Shown here one piece after another: positions 52,878-61,489 of a stretch of 64,000 nucleotides of DNA; position 1 is the first letter of the stretch; every line of letters begins with the position of its first letter. The DNA is from Romeriopsis navalis LEGE 11480 (GTDB lineage Bacteria; Cyanobacteriota; Cyanobacteriia; Leptolyngbyales; Leptolyngbyaceae): contig NZ_JADEXQ010000014.1 in the NCBI RefSeq assembly GCF_015207035.1, positions 16,668 through 80,667 of the forward strand, in the 5' to 3' direction. The notes below the pieces were generated by a model, which was not told the DNA's origin, did not search any database, and saw only the letters and a program-made list of their open reading frames with translations. Both the position numbers and the translations under genes were made by a program.

Positions 52878-53462
52878 TTAGTCTTGATTCACCCAAATTG
52901 CTAAGCCACCCCCGCGTCCCCGGGCCGCGATGAACTGCGAATTTGCCTCGAAAAAGGCAAAGAACGGTAGCTGCCCGATCGCGATATCCCCAAATACTTT
53001 GCCTTCGCGGGGGCTGGGAAACTTACCGCTGTAGATGGTTTGACCCAGTATCTTGACTTCCAGTTGGGTAAAGTCGAATCCCATTAAGTTCTTTTTGTCG
53101 CTGTACTTGGCTGGCCCAGAGAGTTTGAGGCCAACTAGCCCGACCGTGATTTGGTTGGTGACGGCGATCGGATAGGCGGCTACCTCACTGGGGGCAAAAC
53201 TAATCTGTGCGGGAATCCAACTGGGTAAATAAAATCCCCGGAGGCGTTGGTCGCCGAGTTTCACCTTGCCCCGGCTGGTAAAAAACAATCGCCAGTTGCC
53301 CATGAGTTGTTCGATGGGTAACTGGCGACGCGCTTGTTTACTCGATTTTTCGGTGGCTAAAAGGGCGCTGACGACTGCGGCCGTGGTGGGTTTATCACCG
53401 GCGATCGCCGCTTCAAGGATTTGACTGGCGGAAATTTGGGCAGCGTCGTCAGCAGTTTGCAT
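52878..53462 (-). CDS. PAP/fibrillin-like protein
   Basis: 194 residues. LPIEQLMGNWRLFFTSRG (L-x-G-x-W-R/K-L-x-Y/F-T-S) is the fibrillin signature, followed by a lipocalin-like barrel (FYLPSWIPAQISFAPSEVAA, FDFTQLEVKILGQTIYSGKF). Fibrillins associate with thylakoid membranes and plastoquinone metabolism in plants; cyanobacterial members are less known. No signal peptide. Assignment based on motif only. Confidence 0.6.
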   Translation of the reverse strand: MQTADDAAQISASQILEAAIAGDKPTTAAVVSALLATEKSSKQARRQLPIEQLMGNWRLFFTSRGKVKLGDQRLRGFYLPSWIPAQISFAPSEVAAYPIAVTNQITVGLVGLKLSGPAKYSDKKNLMGFDFTQLEVKILGQTIYSGKFPSPREGKVFGDIAIGQLPFFAFFEANSQFIAARGRGGGLAIWVNQD

Positions 53463-53531
53463 GGTTTAAGGAAAATCTAAGTGTTGCAACAGTCTAGGTG
53501 TTTGGCACATCTAAATATTTCCTCAAACATA

Positions 53532-54944
53532 TCATGGGCGGCGGCTCCCGTTATTCAAGCGTAGCAGCGGGAGATTTTGCTTTACATCCGGTCGTGAGAA
53601 GACCAACTCCCGGCCCTGGAAGGAGTCATCTTTGACCTTTGCCAGGCGGCTATTGTTGCTGACATTATTCATATAGCTATAAACAATCTTGGAGACATCG
53701 CGAATGTAATACATCGCATCGTAGTCGTCATAGACCCGGCTGCCGACCAAAACCGAAATTAGATAACGCTTACCGTTGGGCATATAGACAATGCCGGAGT
53801 CCCCGAGCAAAAAGCCAATGTCACCAGTTTTGTGGGCAATCCGGGCCCCGCGGCCTAAACCTTGCGGGAGCAGCGATCGGTTTTTCACCCGCAGCATAAT
53901 GTTCAGCGCTGTTTGTTTCTGACTCGATAGCAGTTCGCCTTGCTCGAGCATCCCCATGACCTTGATCATTTCCTGGGGGGTCGTGGTGTTGGTGCCGCGT
54001 AAATCCGGGAGCCAATTGCGAATGCGGGTTTTCTTCAGCCCCCACTGGGCAAAGCGGCGATTGACGACCTGAATCCCGCCCATCCGCTTGATGATCATAT
54101 TCGTCGCGGTATTATCGCTCGTTGTGATCATATTATTCAGGGTTTGCAAGACGCTGTAGCGCGTGCCAACCCGGGCATCTTGCATATAACCAGACCCCCC
54201 CACAATGACATCGCGGGTCATCGTCAGCTTTTCGTTCAACCGAATTTTGCCTTTTTCCACATCCTGCAAAAAGGCGACTAAAACGGGGAGTTTAATTACG
54301 CTTGCGGTCGGGAAGACTTTGCCGCCATTAATGCTGGCGTAGTTGCCGGTATCCAAATCGAGGATGAATGCCCCGGGATCAAGGTCGTTGTACTTGCTTT
54401 GTTTGACCAATTTGCCTAAACGCTGCTGCAGCCAGTTGAGGGTTTGGCCCTGGGGAATCCGGTTGCTCAGTTTTGGTGCGGGGGCGGCGGGTACATTGAT
54501 CGCCACATCCTTGCTCGGTAGGAGGGGTGAATTTCTGGCCGTTTGGAGGGGGGGGAGTTGAATACTCCACTTGCGGGCGCTGCTCGGACGGATAACGACT
54601 TTACTCGGGTCGATCGTTTTTCCAGGTGCGAGGTCTAAAACGATGCGCGTCGTATCTTTTTCAAATCGGGCAATGCGCAACGATCGAATCGCCCCAGTTT
54701 TCGGTTGCTTCAGCTTCGGCTGTTTCCAGCGCATTCCCGGTAAGTCGATCACGAGGCGAGCTGGATTTGGGACCAGTTGGACTTGGGGTTGGACCGCCGT
54801 ATCTGTGGTTAACTCAAACCGGTTGGCGGTGACTTTCCAGCTTTGTAGGCTGTCGGCGAGGGCCGTTTGTGGCAGTGTAATGGCCCCGAGGACTGGTAAT
54901 GCGGTGAGGACATAGCGCATTACTGAAGTACGTGTAATTGGCAT
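53532..54944 (-). CDS. AMIN-domain serine hydrolase of the class A beta-lactamase fold
   Basis: 470 residues. Signal peptide LTALPVLGAITLPQTALADS. The N-terminal AMIN domain (about 35-140, with VTANRFELTTDTAV and RLVIDLPGMRW) binds peptidoglycan. The catalytic domain has S-x-x-K in TASVIKLPVLVAFL, SDN in MITTSDNTATNMII, and K-T-G in RIAHKTGDIGFLLG. A Pro-rich linker joins the two. The class A signature glutamate region is not obvious, so it may be a peptidoglycan-modifying enzyme rather than a resistance enzyme. It is exported. Confidence 0.88.
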   Translation of the reverse strand: MPITRTSVMRYVLTALPVLGAITLPQTALADSLQSWKVTANRFELTTDTAVQPQVQLVPNPARLVIDLPGMRWKQPKLKQPKTGAIRSLRIARFEKDTTRIVLDLAPGKTIDPSKVVIRPSSARKWSIQLPPLQTARNSPLLPSKDVAINVPAAPAPKLSNRIPQGQTLNWLQQRLGKLVKQSKYNDLDPGAFILDLDTGNYASINGGKVFPTASVIKLPVLVAFLQDVEKGKIRLNEKLTMTRDVIVGGSGYMQDARVGTRYSVLQTLNNMITTSDNTATNMIIKRMGGIQVVNRRFAQWGLKKTRIRNWLPDLRGTNTTTPQEMIKVMGMLEQGELLSSQKQTALNIMLRVKNRSLLPQGLGRGARIAHKTGDIGFLLGDSGIVYMPNGKRYLISVLVGSRVYDDYDAMYYIRDVSKIVYSYMNNVSNNSRLAKVKDDSFQGRELVFSRPDVKQNLPLLRLNNGSRRP

Positions 54945-55147
54945 GGGTCAATAAAATTTCAATGGAGGAGCAACATTACGTAAAACACATCGTTGAGCAA
55001 GGGTGTGAGACCTGCCCTGTGTGACCCCAAGTCCTGGAAGAAGGTTCCGCAGATTGTCCGTAGACAATTGCCGGATTGCGCCTTGGGGCTGCAATTTTCC
55101 TTTCACCAGTGCGAATCGCCAATCCGCCCAATTTTAACCCATTTATT

Positions 55148-56596
55148 TTATTCGCTGACGATCGGCAATTCGATCACAAATTCTGTGCCTGCTCCGATTT
55201 GGGAATTCACCGTGATGCTGCCGGTGTGTTTTTCGGTAATAATTTGATAGCTGATCGCCAGCCCTAACCCCGTGCCCTGTCCGACGGCTTTTGTGGTGAA
55301 CAGATGATCGAAAATTTGCGCCTGGATGTCCTGGCTGATCCCAACGCCGTTATCAGCAATGCAAATCTGGATGCGATCGCCTAACGTTCGGGTCCGAATC
55401 GTAATTTGATTCGGCTGTTGCGCGATGTCGGCAAAAGTCTTATCGGTATTACCTTCTTCAAGGGCATCAATGGCATTGGCCATCAAATTCATAAAGACTT
55501 GATTCAGTTGGCCAGGGTAGCATTGGATCTCGGGGAGTTGCGCATAATCCCGATGAATCACGATTTCGGGACGGTGCGGATTGGCCTTTAAGCGATGGCG
55601 CAAAATCATGATCGTACTATCGATGCCTTCGCTGACTTGAAATGCCACTTTAGTTTGGGTGTCACTGCGAGAAAATGTCCGCAAACTGTCGCTGATATTG
55701 GCAATCCGCTTGATCCCTTCCTGCATCGAACCAATCAGTTTTGGTAAGTCGTGCCGAATATAGTCGAGGTCAACTGTTTCGATTAAATCGGCGAGTTCGG
55801 CCGGTGGCTGGGGTACGGTTTTTTCATACTGTGCGATTACTTCCAGCAAATCGTGGATATAGGCTTGAGCCGGTTTGAGATTGCCATTGAGAAAGCCGAT
55901 TGGGTTGTTGATTTCGTGGGCGATACCCGCGACCAAATTGCCGAGCGCTGAGGTCTTTTCCCGTTTTACCAGTTCAACTTGAGATTGCTGGAGCTGTTCA
56001 ACGGTGGCGTTGAGTTCAATGGTTTGTTGTTGCAGCCGTTGATTTAGTTCTTGGCGCTTAATTTCGGCTTCCTTGCGGGGCGTGACATCCTGATAGGTGC
56101 CCAAGAGACCAATGATGTTCCCGTCGAGATCGGATAGAGGGGCTTTATTCGTTTCGAGCCACGTTTGTTCGCCTTCGCTATTTAGTTGCGGTTCGATAAT
56201 CCCCAATTCGGCGGTTTGAGTCGCGATCACACGCTGATCACAGGCCCGGTAAAAATCGGCCTCTTCCGTTTTCCACGGCATTTCGTAGTCGGTTTTGCCG
56301 ATAATGTCTTCGGGTTGTGCGAGGCCCGCATCCCGGGCAAACTTCTGATTGCAACCGAGATACACGGAATCCTGATCTTTCCAGAAGATGGCTTCCGGTA
56401 AGGTATCCATCACCAATTGCAGTAATCGCTGGGCTTGGCGCAGTTTTTGCTCGACGTTCTTGCGCTGCTTTAATTCGGCTTGATAGGCCTGCCGTAATGT
56501 CCGTAGTTCTTGGAGCTCATGATGATCGGCGTCGCTCAATCCGGGTAAATTCACATTCGCGCCATTTACGGGGCGCGGATCGTTGGAATGATTCAT
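55148..56596 (-). CDS. PAS domain sensor histidine kinase
   Basis: 482 residues, no membrane segment. An N-terminal coiled coil ([20 protein letters not shown]), one PAS/PAC domain ([20 protein letters not shown] to [16 protein letters not shown]), a second coiled coil, the dimerisation domain with the phospho-His in [20 protein letters not shown], and an ATPase domain ([42 protein letters not shown]). No receiver gene is adjacent, so it is an orphan kinase. The stimulus is unknown. Confidence 0.92.
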   Translation of the reverse strand: MNHSNDPRPVNGANVNLPGLSDADHHELQELRTLRQAYQAELKQRKNVEQKLRQAQRLLQLVMDTLPEAIFWKDQDSVYLGCNQKFARDAGLAQPEDIIGKTDYEMPWKTEEADFYRACDQRVIATQTAELGIIEPQLNSEGEQTWLETNKAPLSDLDGNIIGLLGTYQDVTPRKEAEIKRQELNQRLQQQTIELNATVEQLQQSQVELVKREKTSALGNLVAGIAHEINNPIGFLNGNLKPAQAYIHDLLEVIAQYEKTVPQPPAELADLIETVDLDYIRHDLPKLIGSMQEGIKRIANISDSLRTFSRSDTQTKVAFQVSEGIDSTIMILRHRLKANPHRPEIVIHRDYAQLPEIQCYPGQLNQVFMNLMANAIDALEEGNTDKTFADIAQQPNQITIRTRTLGDRIQICIADNGVGISQDIQAQIFDHLFTTKAVGQGTGLGLAISYQIITEKHTGSITVNSQIGAGTEFVIELPIVSE

Positions 56597-56768
56597 GATA
56601 GGCGGCTTGAGCGACTAGGGAATAACGAATGAGGTGTAGTCTGGGAGGCTGAATCGATGGTGCTGGTGGTGTTGGGGCTGCATCATGATGGCCTGACACT
56701 GTTAACATGCCCATTTCCTTCTCCGGAAGCGCAGCTCAAGGTGATGAATCAAATTGGCGTGTCCTCAA

Positions 56769-57980
56769 CTACGTCAGTTGAAAGCCCATAGCGGCGAGGT
56801 TTTGGCGGAGCTGCTCAGCCGTTTCCAGTTGTTGTTGTTGCTCGTAGCAGTGGATCGCTTGTTGGAAGGCAGCGATCGCTTCGGGGACTTTCCCCACTTT
56901 GATCAAGACGACGCCGAGGTTTTGATGTGCGGCGGCATAGTCGGGTTGGAGTTGAATGGCTTGTTGGTAGTGGGTGATGGCTTCGGTAAAGCGGCTCATA
57001 TGTTTAAGCGTCATGCCGAGGTTGTAATGTCCGACGACCAAGGTCGGGTCAATTTGCAACACCTGTTGATAGAGCCCTTCCGCCATCACCAGTTCGCCGC
57101 TGTTTTGCATAAGCGAAGCGAGATTATGCATGGCGCCGAGCTTGAGTTTGGCATCGATCGGTTGACGAATCGCCTGTTGGTAATAGTGCGCCGCTTGGTT
57201 GTTTTCCTGGGCAGCGGCATAGACCGACCCTAAGTGATAGTTCAACTCATAGGTGGTGGCGGGGTCGTTATTCTTAACATTGAGTCCGCGTTGGAGCAAT
57301 TGGATGCCGGTATCGCGATCGCCCATCTGAATATAGAGGGCACCGAGTTTACTACAGACGTAGGGGTCATCGGGATGCTGGGCCAGGAATGACTCCATCA
57401 TCGATCGCGCTTTGGTAAATTTATCTTGTTGCTGAATGACGTCAGCCTGATAGCCGGTATGGGCGATCGCGATCCCTTCGAGCTGGGCAATTTGCCAGTG
57501 GGGTTCGGCTTTAACCAACGCCTCAACGCTATCGTCGATCATCGCGTGGTACGGGCGCGAAAACTGAATGGCGGGATGGCGTCGAAACAAACGTGAAACT
57601 AATGAGTAGGGGGATTGGGCCGCACCCACTTCATGGCGAATCAAATTAATTACGAGGATTTGCTCGTGCTGAATCGCACCTTGGAGGCTGGGAATAATCT
57701 CGGGTTGCAGGACTTCATCGGCATCAAGAACCAGCACCCAGTCGCCTGTCGTATGCTGTAGTGCTTGGTTGCGGGCGATCGAAAAATCATGGGGCCAGGG
57801 CATTTGGTGGACATGTGCCCCAAACAACTCTGCAACGGCGATCGTGTCATCGCTTGAGCCAGTGTCCAGCACGATAATCTCATCGACGACATTGCGGACG
57901 CTTTCCAGACATTTTGGTAAATTCTCAGCTTCGTCTTTCACGATCATACATAAGCTGAGCTTGATCGGCTGCGATCCCAT
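56769..57980 (-). CDS. Glycosyltransferase family 2 protein with TPR repeats
   Basis: 403 residues from the ATG at 57980 (GAGGGAAG about 10 bases upstream). The N-terminal GT-A domain has KLSLCMIVKDEAENLPKCLE, DEIIVLDTGSSDDT and DWVLVLDADEVLQPE (D-x-D), as in the SunS-like GT2 group. The C-terminal half is about five TPR units (MMESFLAQHPDDPYVCSKLG, AITHYQQAIQLQPDYAAAHQ). Probably glycosylates a peptide or glycan; the acceptor is unknown. No membrane helix. Confidence 0.9.
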   Translation of the reverse strand: MGSQPIKLSLCMIVKDEAENLPKCLESVRNVVDEIIVLDTGSSDDTIAVAELFGAHVHQMPWPHDFSIARNQALQHTTGDWVLVLDADEVLQPEIIPSLQGAIQHEQILVINLIRHEVGAAQSPYSLVSRLFRRHPAIQFSRPYHAMIDDSVEALVKAEPHWQIAQLEGIAIAHTGYQADVIQQQDKFTKARSMMESFLAQHPDDPYVCSKLGALYIQMGDRDTGIQLLQRGLNVKNNDPATTYELNYHLGSVYAAAQENNQAAHYYQQAIRQPIDAKLKLGAMHNLASLMQNSGELVMAEGLYQQVLQIDPTLVVGHYNLGMTLKHMSRFTEAITHYQQAIQLQPDYAAAHQNLGVVLIKVGKVPEAIAAFQQAIHCYEQQQQLETAEQLRQNLAAMGFQLT

Positions 57981-58088
57981 GTTTGATGCACTTCCCTCGG
58001 ATACTCCGCCATCATACAATACTCAACAGAATGCGTTTCCGGGAAAATACGGGGTGCAAAGTTTCGGCTGTGATTTGGCTTTAGGTAT

Positions 58089-59000
58089 ATGCCTCCCTTC
58101 TGGCGTCGATCAAAATTCTGGCAATCCTTGGGGCAGATTGGTGCGGTGTTGCTGTTGCTGTTAGTGCTGGGCTTTTTGGGCTTTAACTTAGTGACGAATT
58201 TGCAACGGCTGAATATCCAGTTTGGGTTTAATTTCCTGCGATCGCCCGCCGGATTTGGGATCGGTGAGGCGGTGATTCCCTATCAGCCGACGAATTCCTA
58301 CTGGCAAGCCTTATTGGTTGGGTTGACCAATTCGCTGCGGGTGGTGCTAACGGGAATTGTGCTGGCGACGATTGTTGGTTTTATTGCCGGGGTAGCGCGG
58401 TTGTCCGATAACTGGTTGCTGCGGCAGCTGGCGAAAGTTTACGTCGAGTTTCTACGGAATACGCCGCTGCTGTTGCAATTGTTGTTTTGGTATACGGCGG
58501 TGTTTTTGAGTCTGCCATCGGCGGATAGTCCTTTGGCGTTGGGCTTTATGCAGTTGAGTCAGGCGGGGGTCAAGCTGTGGGGCTTGAATCTGTCTTCGGA
58601 GTTTGGGGCGTTGCTGTTGGGACTGACGCTCTATACTGGCACATTCATTGCGGAAATTGTGCGGGGGGGAATTCAGTCCGTGCCCCAGGGCCAGTGGGAA
58701 GCGGCGCGCTCACTCGGGTTGCCAACGGGGCTAGCGCTCCGCAAAATCATCATTCCCCAGGCGATGCGGACAATTATTCCGTCCTTGGGAAATCAGTATC
58801 TGAATCTGTCGAAGAATTCCAGTTTGGCGATCGCCATTGGCTATCCCGATCTCTACACGACGGCTTCGACGACCTTTAACCAGACGGGCCGGGCCGTGGA
58901 GGTGATGATTCTGATTTCCCTGACATATTTGACAGTGAGTTTGTTGATCTCGCTGTTGCTGAACTGGTACAACCGCCGAATTCAATTTGTTGCACGGTAG
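58089..59000 (+). CDS. Amino-acid ABC transporter permease (HisM/AapQ/NatG-like)
   Basis: 303 residues with about six membrane helices. The family motif EAARSLGLPTGLALRKIIIP (EAA loop) is near residue 200, preceded by YTGTFIAEIVRGGIQSVPQG. YVEFLRNTPLLLQLLFWYTA is the conserved R-N-T/G-P-L motif. It is the first of two permeases separated by 8 bases, forming the heteromeric channel for polar or basic amino acids. Binding-protein and ATPase genes are not nearby. Confidence 0.92.
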   Translation: MPPFWRRSKFWQSLGQIGAVLLLLLVLGFLGFNLVTNLQRLNIQFGFNFLRSPAGFGIGEAVIPYQPTNSYWQALLVGLTNSLRVVLTGIVLATIVGFIAGVARLSDNWLLRQLAKVYVEFLRNTPLLLQLLFWYTAVFLSLPSADSPLALGFMQLSQAGVKLWGLNLSSEFGALLLGLTLYTGTFIAEIVRGGIQSVPQGQWEAARSLGLPTGLALRKIIIPQAMRTIIPSLGNQYLNLSKNSSLAIAIGYPDLYTTASTTFNQTGRAVEVMILISLTYLTVSLLISLLLNWYNRRIQFVAR

Positions 59001-59008
59001 CTTTGACG

Positions 59009-60007
59009 ATGATGGAATGGTTGAAAAAGAATTTATTTAACACTTGGTACAACACGCTGTTGACGATCGTCAGTGTGGTGTTGGTGGTCTGGATTGCGCA
59101 AGGGCTACTGAATTGGGTGTTTCGCTTGGCGAATTGGTCGGTGGTGCTGGAAAATGTCCGACTTTTTTTGGTGGGACGTTATCCGACACAGCAACTGTGG
59201 CGACTCTGGCTGGTGCTGGGATTAGTGTTGTTGCAACCGTTATTGCTGTTGCTGCAAGCCTGGGTGCCGAAGGGCAAGTTACGGCAGATATTGCAGTGGG
59301 TGAGTTGGGCGTTGTTGCCGCTGGCTTTATTGTTGACGTTCTGGCTGCTGGGCGGTGGGTTTGGTTTGCGAACGGTGCGATCGAGCTTTTGGGGTGGTTT
59401 GACCCTGACGTTGTTGGTGGCGCTGGTCAGTGTGGTGTTGGCTTTTCCGTTCTCGATTTTTCTGGCTTTAGGTCGTCAAAGCAAGTTGCCGATCGTGCGT
59501 TGGGTCTGTACGGCTTATATCGAGATTGTGCGGGGATTGCCGCTGATCGGAATTTTGTTTATGGCGCAGGTGATGTTGCCGTTGGTGTTGCCGTCGGCGT
59601 GGCGGCTCGATCGATTACTGCGGGCGATCGCGGGTTTGGTGCTATTTAATGCGGCATATTTGGCGGAAAACGTGCGGGGTGGTTTGCAGTCGATTCCGCC
59701 GGGGCAGGTGGATGCGTCGCAGGCGTTGGGTTTGAATACGGTGCAGACGTTGCGGTTGATTGTATTGCCCCAAGCGTTGCGGTTGGTGCTGCCAGCGATT
59801 GTCGGCCAGTTTATTTCGATGTTTAAAGATACGTCATTGTTAGCGTTGTTTTCGCTGTTTGAGCTGACGGGGATTGCTCGATCGATTTTGTCGCAGCCGG
59901 ACTTTTTGGGCCGCAATGCGGAGGTGTTTTTGTTTATTGGGTTGGTTTATTGGGTGTTCTGCTATGGCATGTCGTTGGTCAGTCGGCGGCTCGAGCAGCA
60001 GAATTAG
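59009..60007 (+). CDS. Amino-acid ABC transporter permease (AapM/NatH-like)
   Basis: 332 residues from the ATG at 59009. It has extra N-terminal membrane helices compared with the first permease, as in AapM. Conserved parts: SSFWGGLTLTLLVALVSVVL, YIEIVRGLPLIGILFMAQVM, NAAYLAENVRGGLQSIPPGQ, then DASQALGLNTVQTLRLIVLP (EAA-like loop) and FKDTSLLALFSLFELTGIAR. It partners with the upstream permease. The cytosolic ATPase must be encoded elsewhere. Confidence 0.92.
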   Translation: MMEWLKKNLFNTWYNTLLTIVSVVLVVWIAQGLLNWVFRLANWSVVLENVRLFLVGRYPTQQLWRLWLVLGLVLLQPLLLLLQAWVPKGKLRQILQWVSWALLPLALLLTFWLLGGGFGLRTVRSSFWGGLTLTLLVALVSVVLAFPFSIFLALGRQSKLPIVRWVCTAYIEIVRGLPLIGILFMAQVMLPLVLPSAWRLDRLLRAIAGLVLFNAAYLAENVRGGLQSIPPGQVDASQALGLNTVQTLRLIVLPQALRLVLPAIVGQFISMFKDTSLLALFSLFELTGIARSILSQPDFLGRNAEVFLFIGLVYWVFCYGMSLVSRRLEQQN

Positions 60008-60053
60008 CGGATTGCTCTGGCGGGGGCGGGATGTCTCGACTTCCGCAATGAAC

Positions 60054-60083
60054 CTTGTAATAATAGCTGCATCAACTTACAAG
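60054..60083. promoter_or_regulatory. Inverted repeat between ABC permease and DoxX genes
   Basis: CTTGTAA and TTACAAG (7 bp) around a 16-base centre, followed by ATTTTTG. Could be a weak terminator for the permease genes or an operator for the DoxX gene. Confidence 0.4.
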
Positions 60084-60103
60084 ATTTTTGCGGAGTAGCA
60101 CGC

Positions 60104-60571
60104 GTGACGACGACTAAAAGTGAAGGGTTCTCATTGGCGACGGTCTTTGCCTCTAATTCGACGGATAATTCGTTGTTTCAGGTGTTGTGGCTGGTGGTGC
60201 GGGTCGTGGCGGGTGTGTTGATGGTGCACAATGGATTGGCGAAGCTGGCGGATGTGCCGGGGTTTGCGGAGCATGTGGTGGCGGTGATTGGGTTCCCGGC
60301 TCCCGTTTTCTTCACTTATTGTGCGGCCTATGCAGAGATTGTTGGGGCGATTTGTTTGGCGTTGGGGTTATTGACGCGCGTCAGTGCCTTGTCGTTGCTC
60401 GGGACGATGCTGGTGGCGATTTTCTTCCATCTGAAGGTGGATGGGGTGAAGGTGGCGCCGCTAGAAACGGCGACTTTGTATGCTTCTTTCTATCTATTTT
60501 TCTTGGTGAATGGTGGCGGGAAGTACGCTGTGGATGCGCTGCTTGCGAAGACGCTGGGTGGTGAGAGTTAA
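60104..60571 (+). CDS. DoxX family membrane protein
   Basis: 155 residues starting at GTG 60104 (GGAG upstream). Four membrane helices, with the DoxX pattern VVRVVAGVLMVHNGLAKLAD, FTYCAAYAEIVGAICLALGL and LGTMLVAIFFHLKVDG. The family is linked to thiosulfate:quinone oxidoreductase subunits and redox-stress membrane complexes; the precise role here is unknown. A terminator follows. Confidence 0.88.
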   Translation: MTTTKSEGFSLATVFASNSTDNSLFQVLWLVVRVVAGVLMVHNGLAKLADVPGFAEHVVAVIGFPAPVFFTYCAAYAEIVGAICLALGLLTRVSALSLLGTMLVAIFFHLKVDGVKVAPLETATLYASFYLFFLVNGGGKYAVDALLAKTLGGES

Positions 60572-60599
60572 GTTCTAAATTGATTTTGTGATTGTGCTC

Positions 60600-60627
60600 C
60601 CCCCTGAGTTGAACAGGGGGATTTTTT
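60600..60627 (+). terminator. Rho-independent terminator after DoxX
   Basis: CCCCCTG pairs with CAGGGGG across a 7-nt loop, followed by ATTTTTT. Confidence 0.88.
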
Positions 60628-60724
60628 ATAGGTTGGGTGTTCTGGGTGGTGGTGTTTGGCTCAAATCAATATGGTTGGGGGCGATCGGTATAATGGGGAA
60701 ATATAAAGCCGTTGGTATGCCTTT

Positions 60725-61414
60725 ATGACTGCACAGATTCGGCCCACGACTGCAAAACCAGCTGTACTGCAAATTGATTACCCGGATAGCGACGGACAAC
60801 CGATGGCGGACAATACGCGGCAATTTGCTTGGATTGTGAAGCTGAAAGAGGGGTTGGAGAGTTTGTTTCAGGCTGACCCACAGGTGTTTGTGGCCGGGGA
60901 TTTGCTGTGGTATCCCGTTGAGGGTGACAATCGTACCCGCCGTGCGCCCGATGCGATGGTGGTGTTTGGCCGCCCTAAAGGCGATCGCGGTTCTTATAGG
61001 CAATGGGAAGAGGATAATATTGCTCCCCAGGTGGTATTTGAGATTTTGTCGCCGGGGAATACGCTGTCTGAGATGGCGCTGAAGCTGGAGTTTTATGGGC
61101 GGTATGGGGTTGAGGAATATTATTTGTATGATCCCGATCGGAATGATTTGACGGGCTGGCTGCGAGATGAAGGTGGCTTAGCAGTGATTGAGACAATGGT
61201 GGATTGGGTGAGTCCGCGTTTGGGGATTCGGTTTGATTTGAGTGGGGCGGAGTTGGAAGTGATTCGACCGGATGGCGAATGTTTTAAATCTTACGTTGAG
61301 TTGGTGAATGAGCGTGATGCGGCTGCCCAAGAGCGTGATGCGGCGGTTGCGGAGCGTGATCGGCTGGCGGCGAAGTTGAGAGAATTAGGGATTGACCCAG
61401 AGCAGTTGGGCTAA
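60725..61414 (+). CDS. Uma2 family putative endonuclease with C-terminal coiled coil
   Basis: 229 residues. Uma2 core: FVAGDLLWYPVEGDNRTRRA with PDAMVVFG, and PQVVFEILSPGNTLSEMALK (E-I-L-S-P, the catalytic V-x-E-I/V-x-S motif), then EFYGRYGVEEYYLYDPDRND. The tail is a coiled coil of NERDAAAQERDAAVAERDRL repeats. It belongs to a different subgroup from the Uma2 gene at 41621. The NACHT gene begins 75 bases downstream on the same strand, so they could be one operon. No experimental role for this family is known to me. Confidence 0.88.
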   Translation: MTAQIRPTTAKPAVLQIDYPDSDGQPMADNTRQFAWIVKLKEGLESLFQADPQVFVAGDLLWYPVEGDNRTRRAPDAMVVFGRPKGDRGSYRQWEEDNIAPQVVFEILSPGNTLSEMALKLEFYGRYGVEEYYLYDPDRNDLTGWLRDEGGLAVIETMVDWVSPRLGIRFDLSGAELEVIRPDGECFKSYVELVNERDAAAQERDAAVAERDRLAAKLRELGIDPEQLG

Positions 61415-61489
61415 GGGAGCTTGAGCGAGTCCCAAAGTTAGAAAATGCTCGATATAATTGAGTGCGATGGAGTTCCTGGAGCTTTCCGC

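Noticed and set aside
59044..59649. 201-codon frame within the second permease
   Set aside because: Shadow frame rich in Gly/Val/Ala caused by codon bias of the permease gene.
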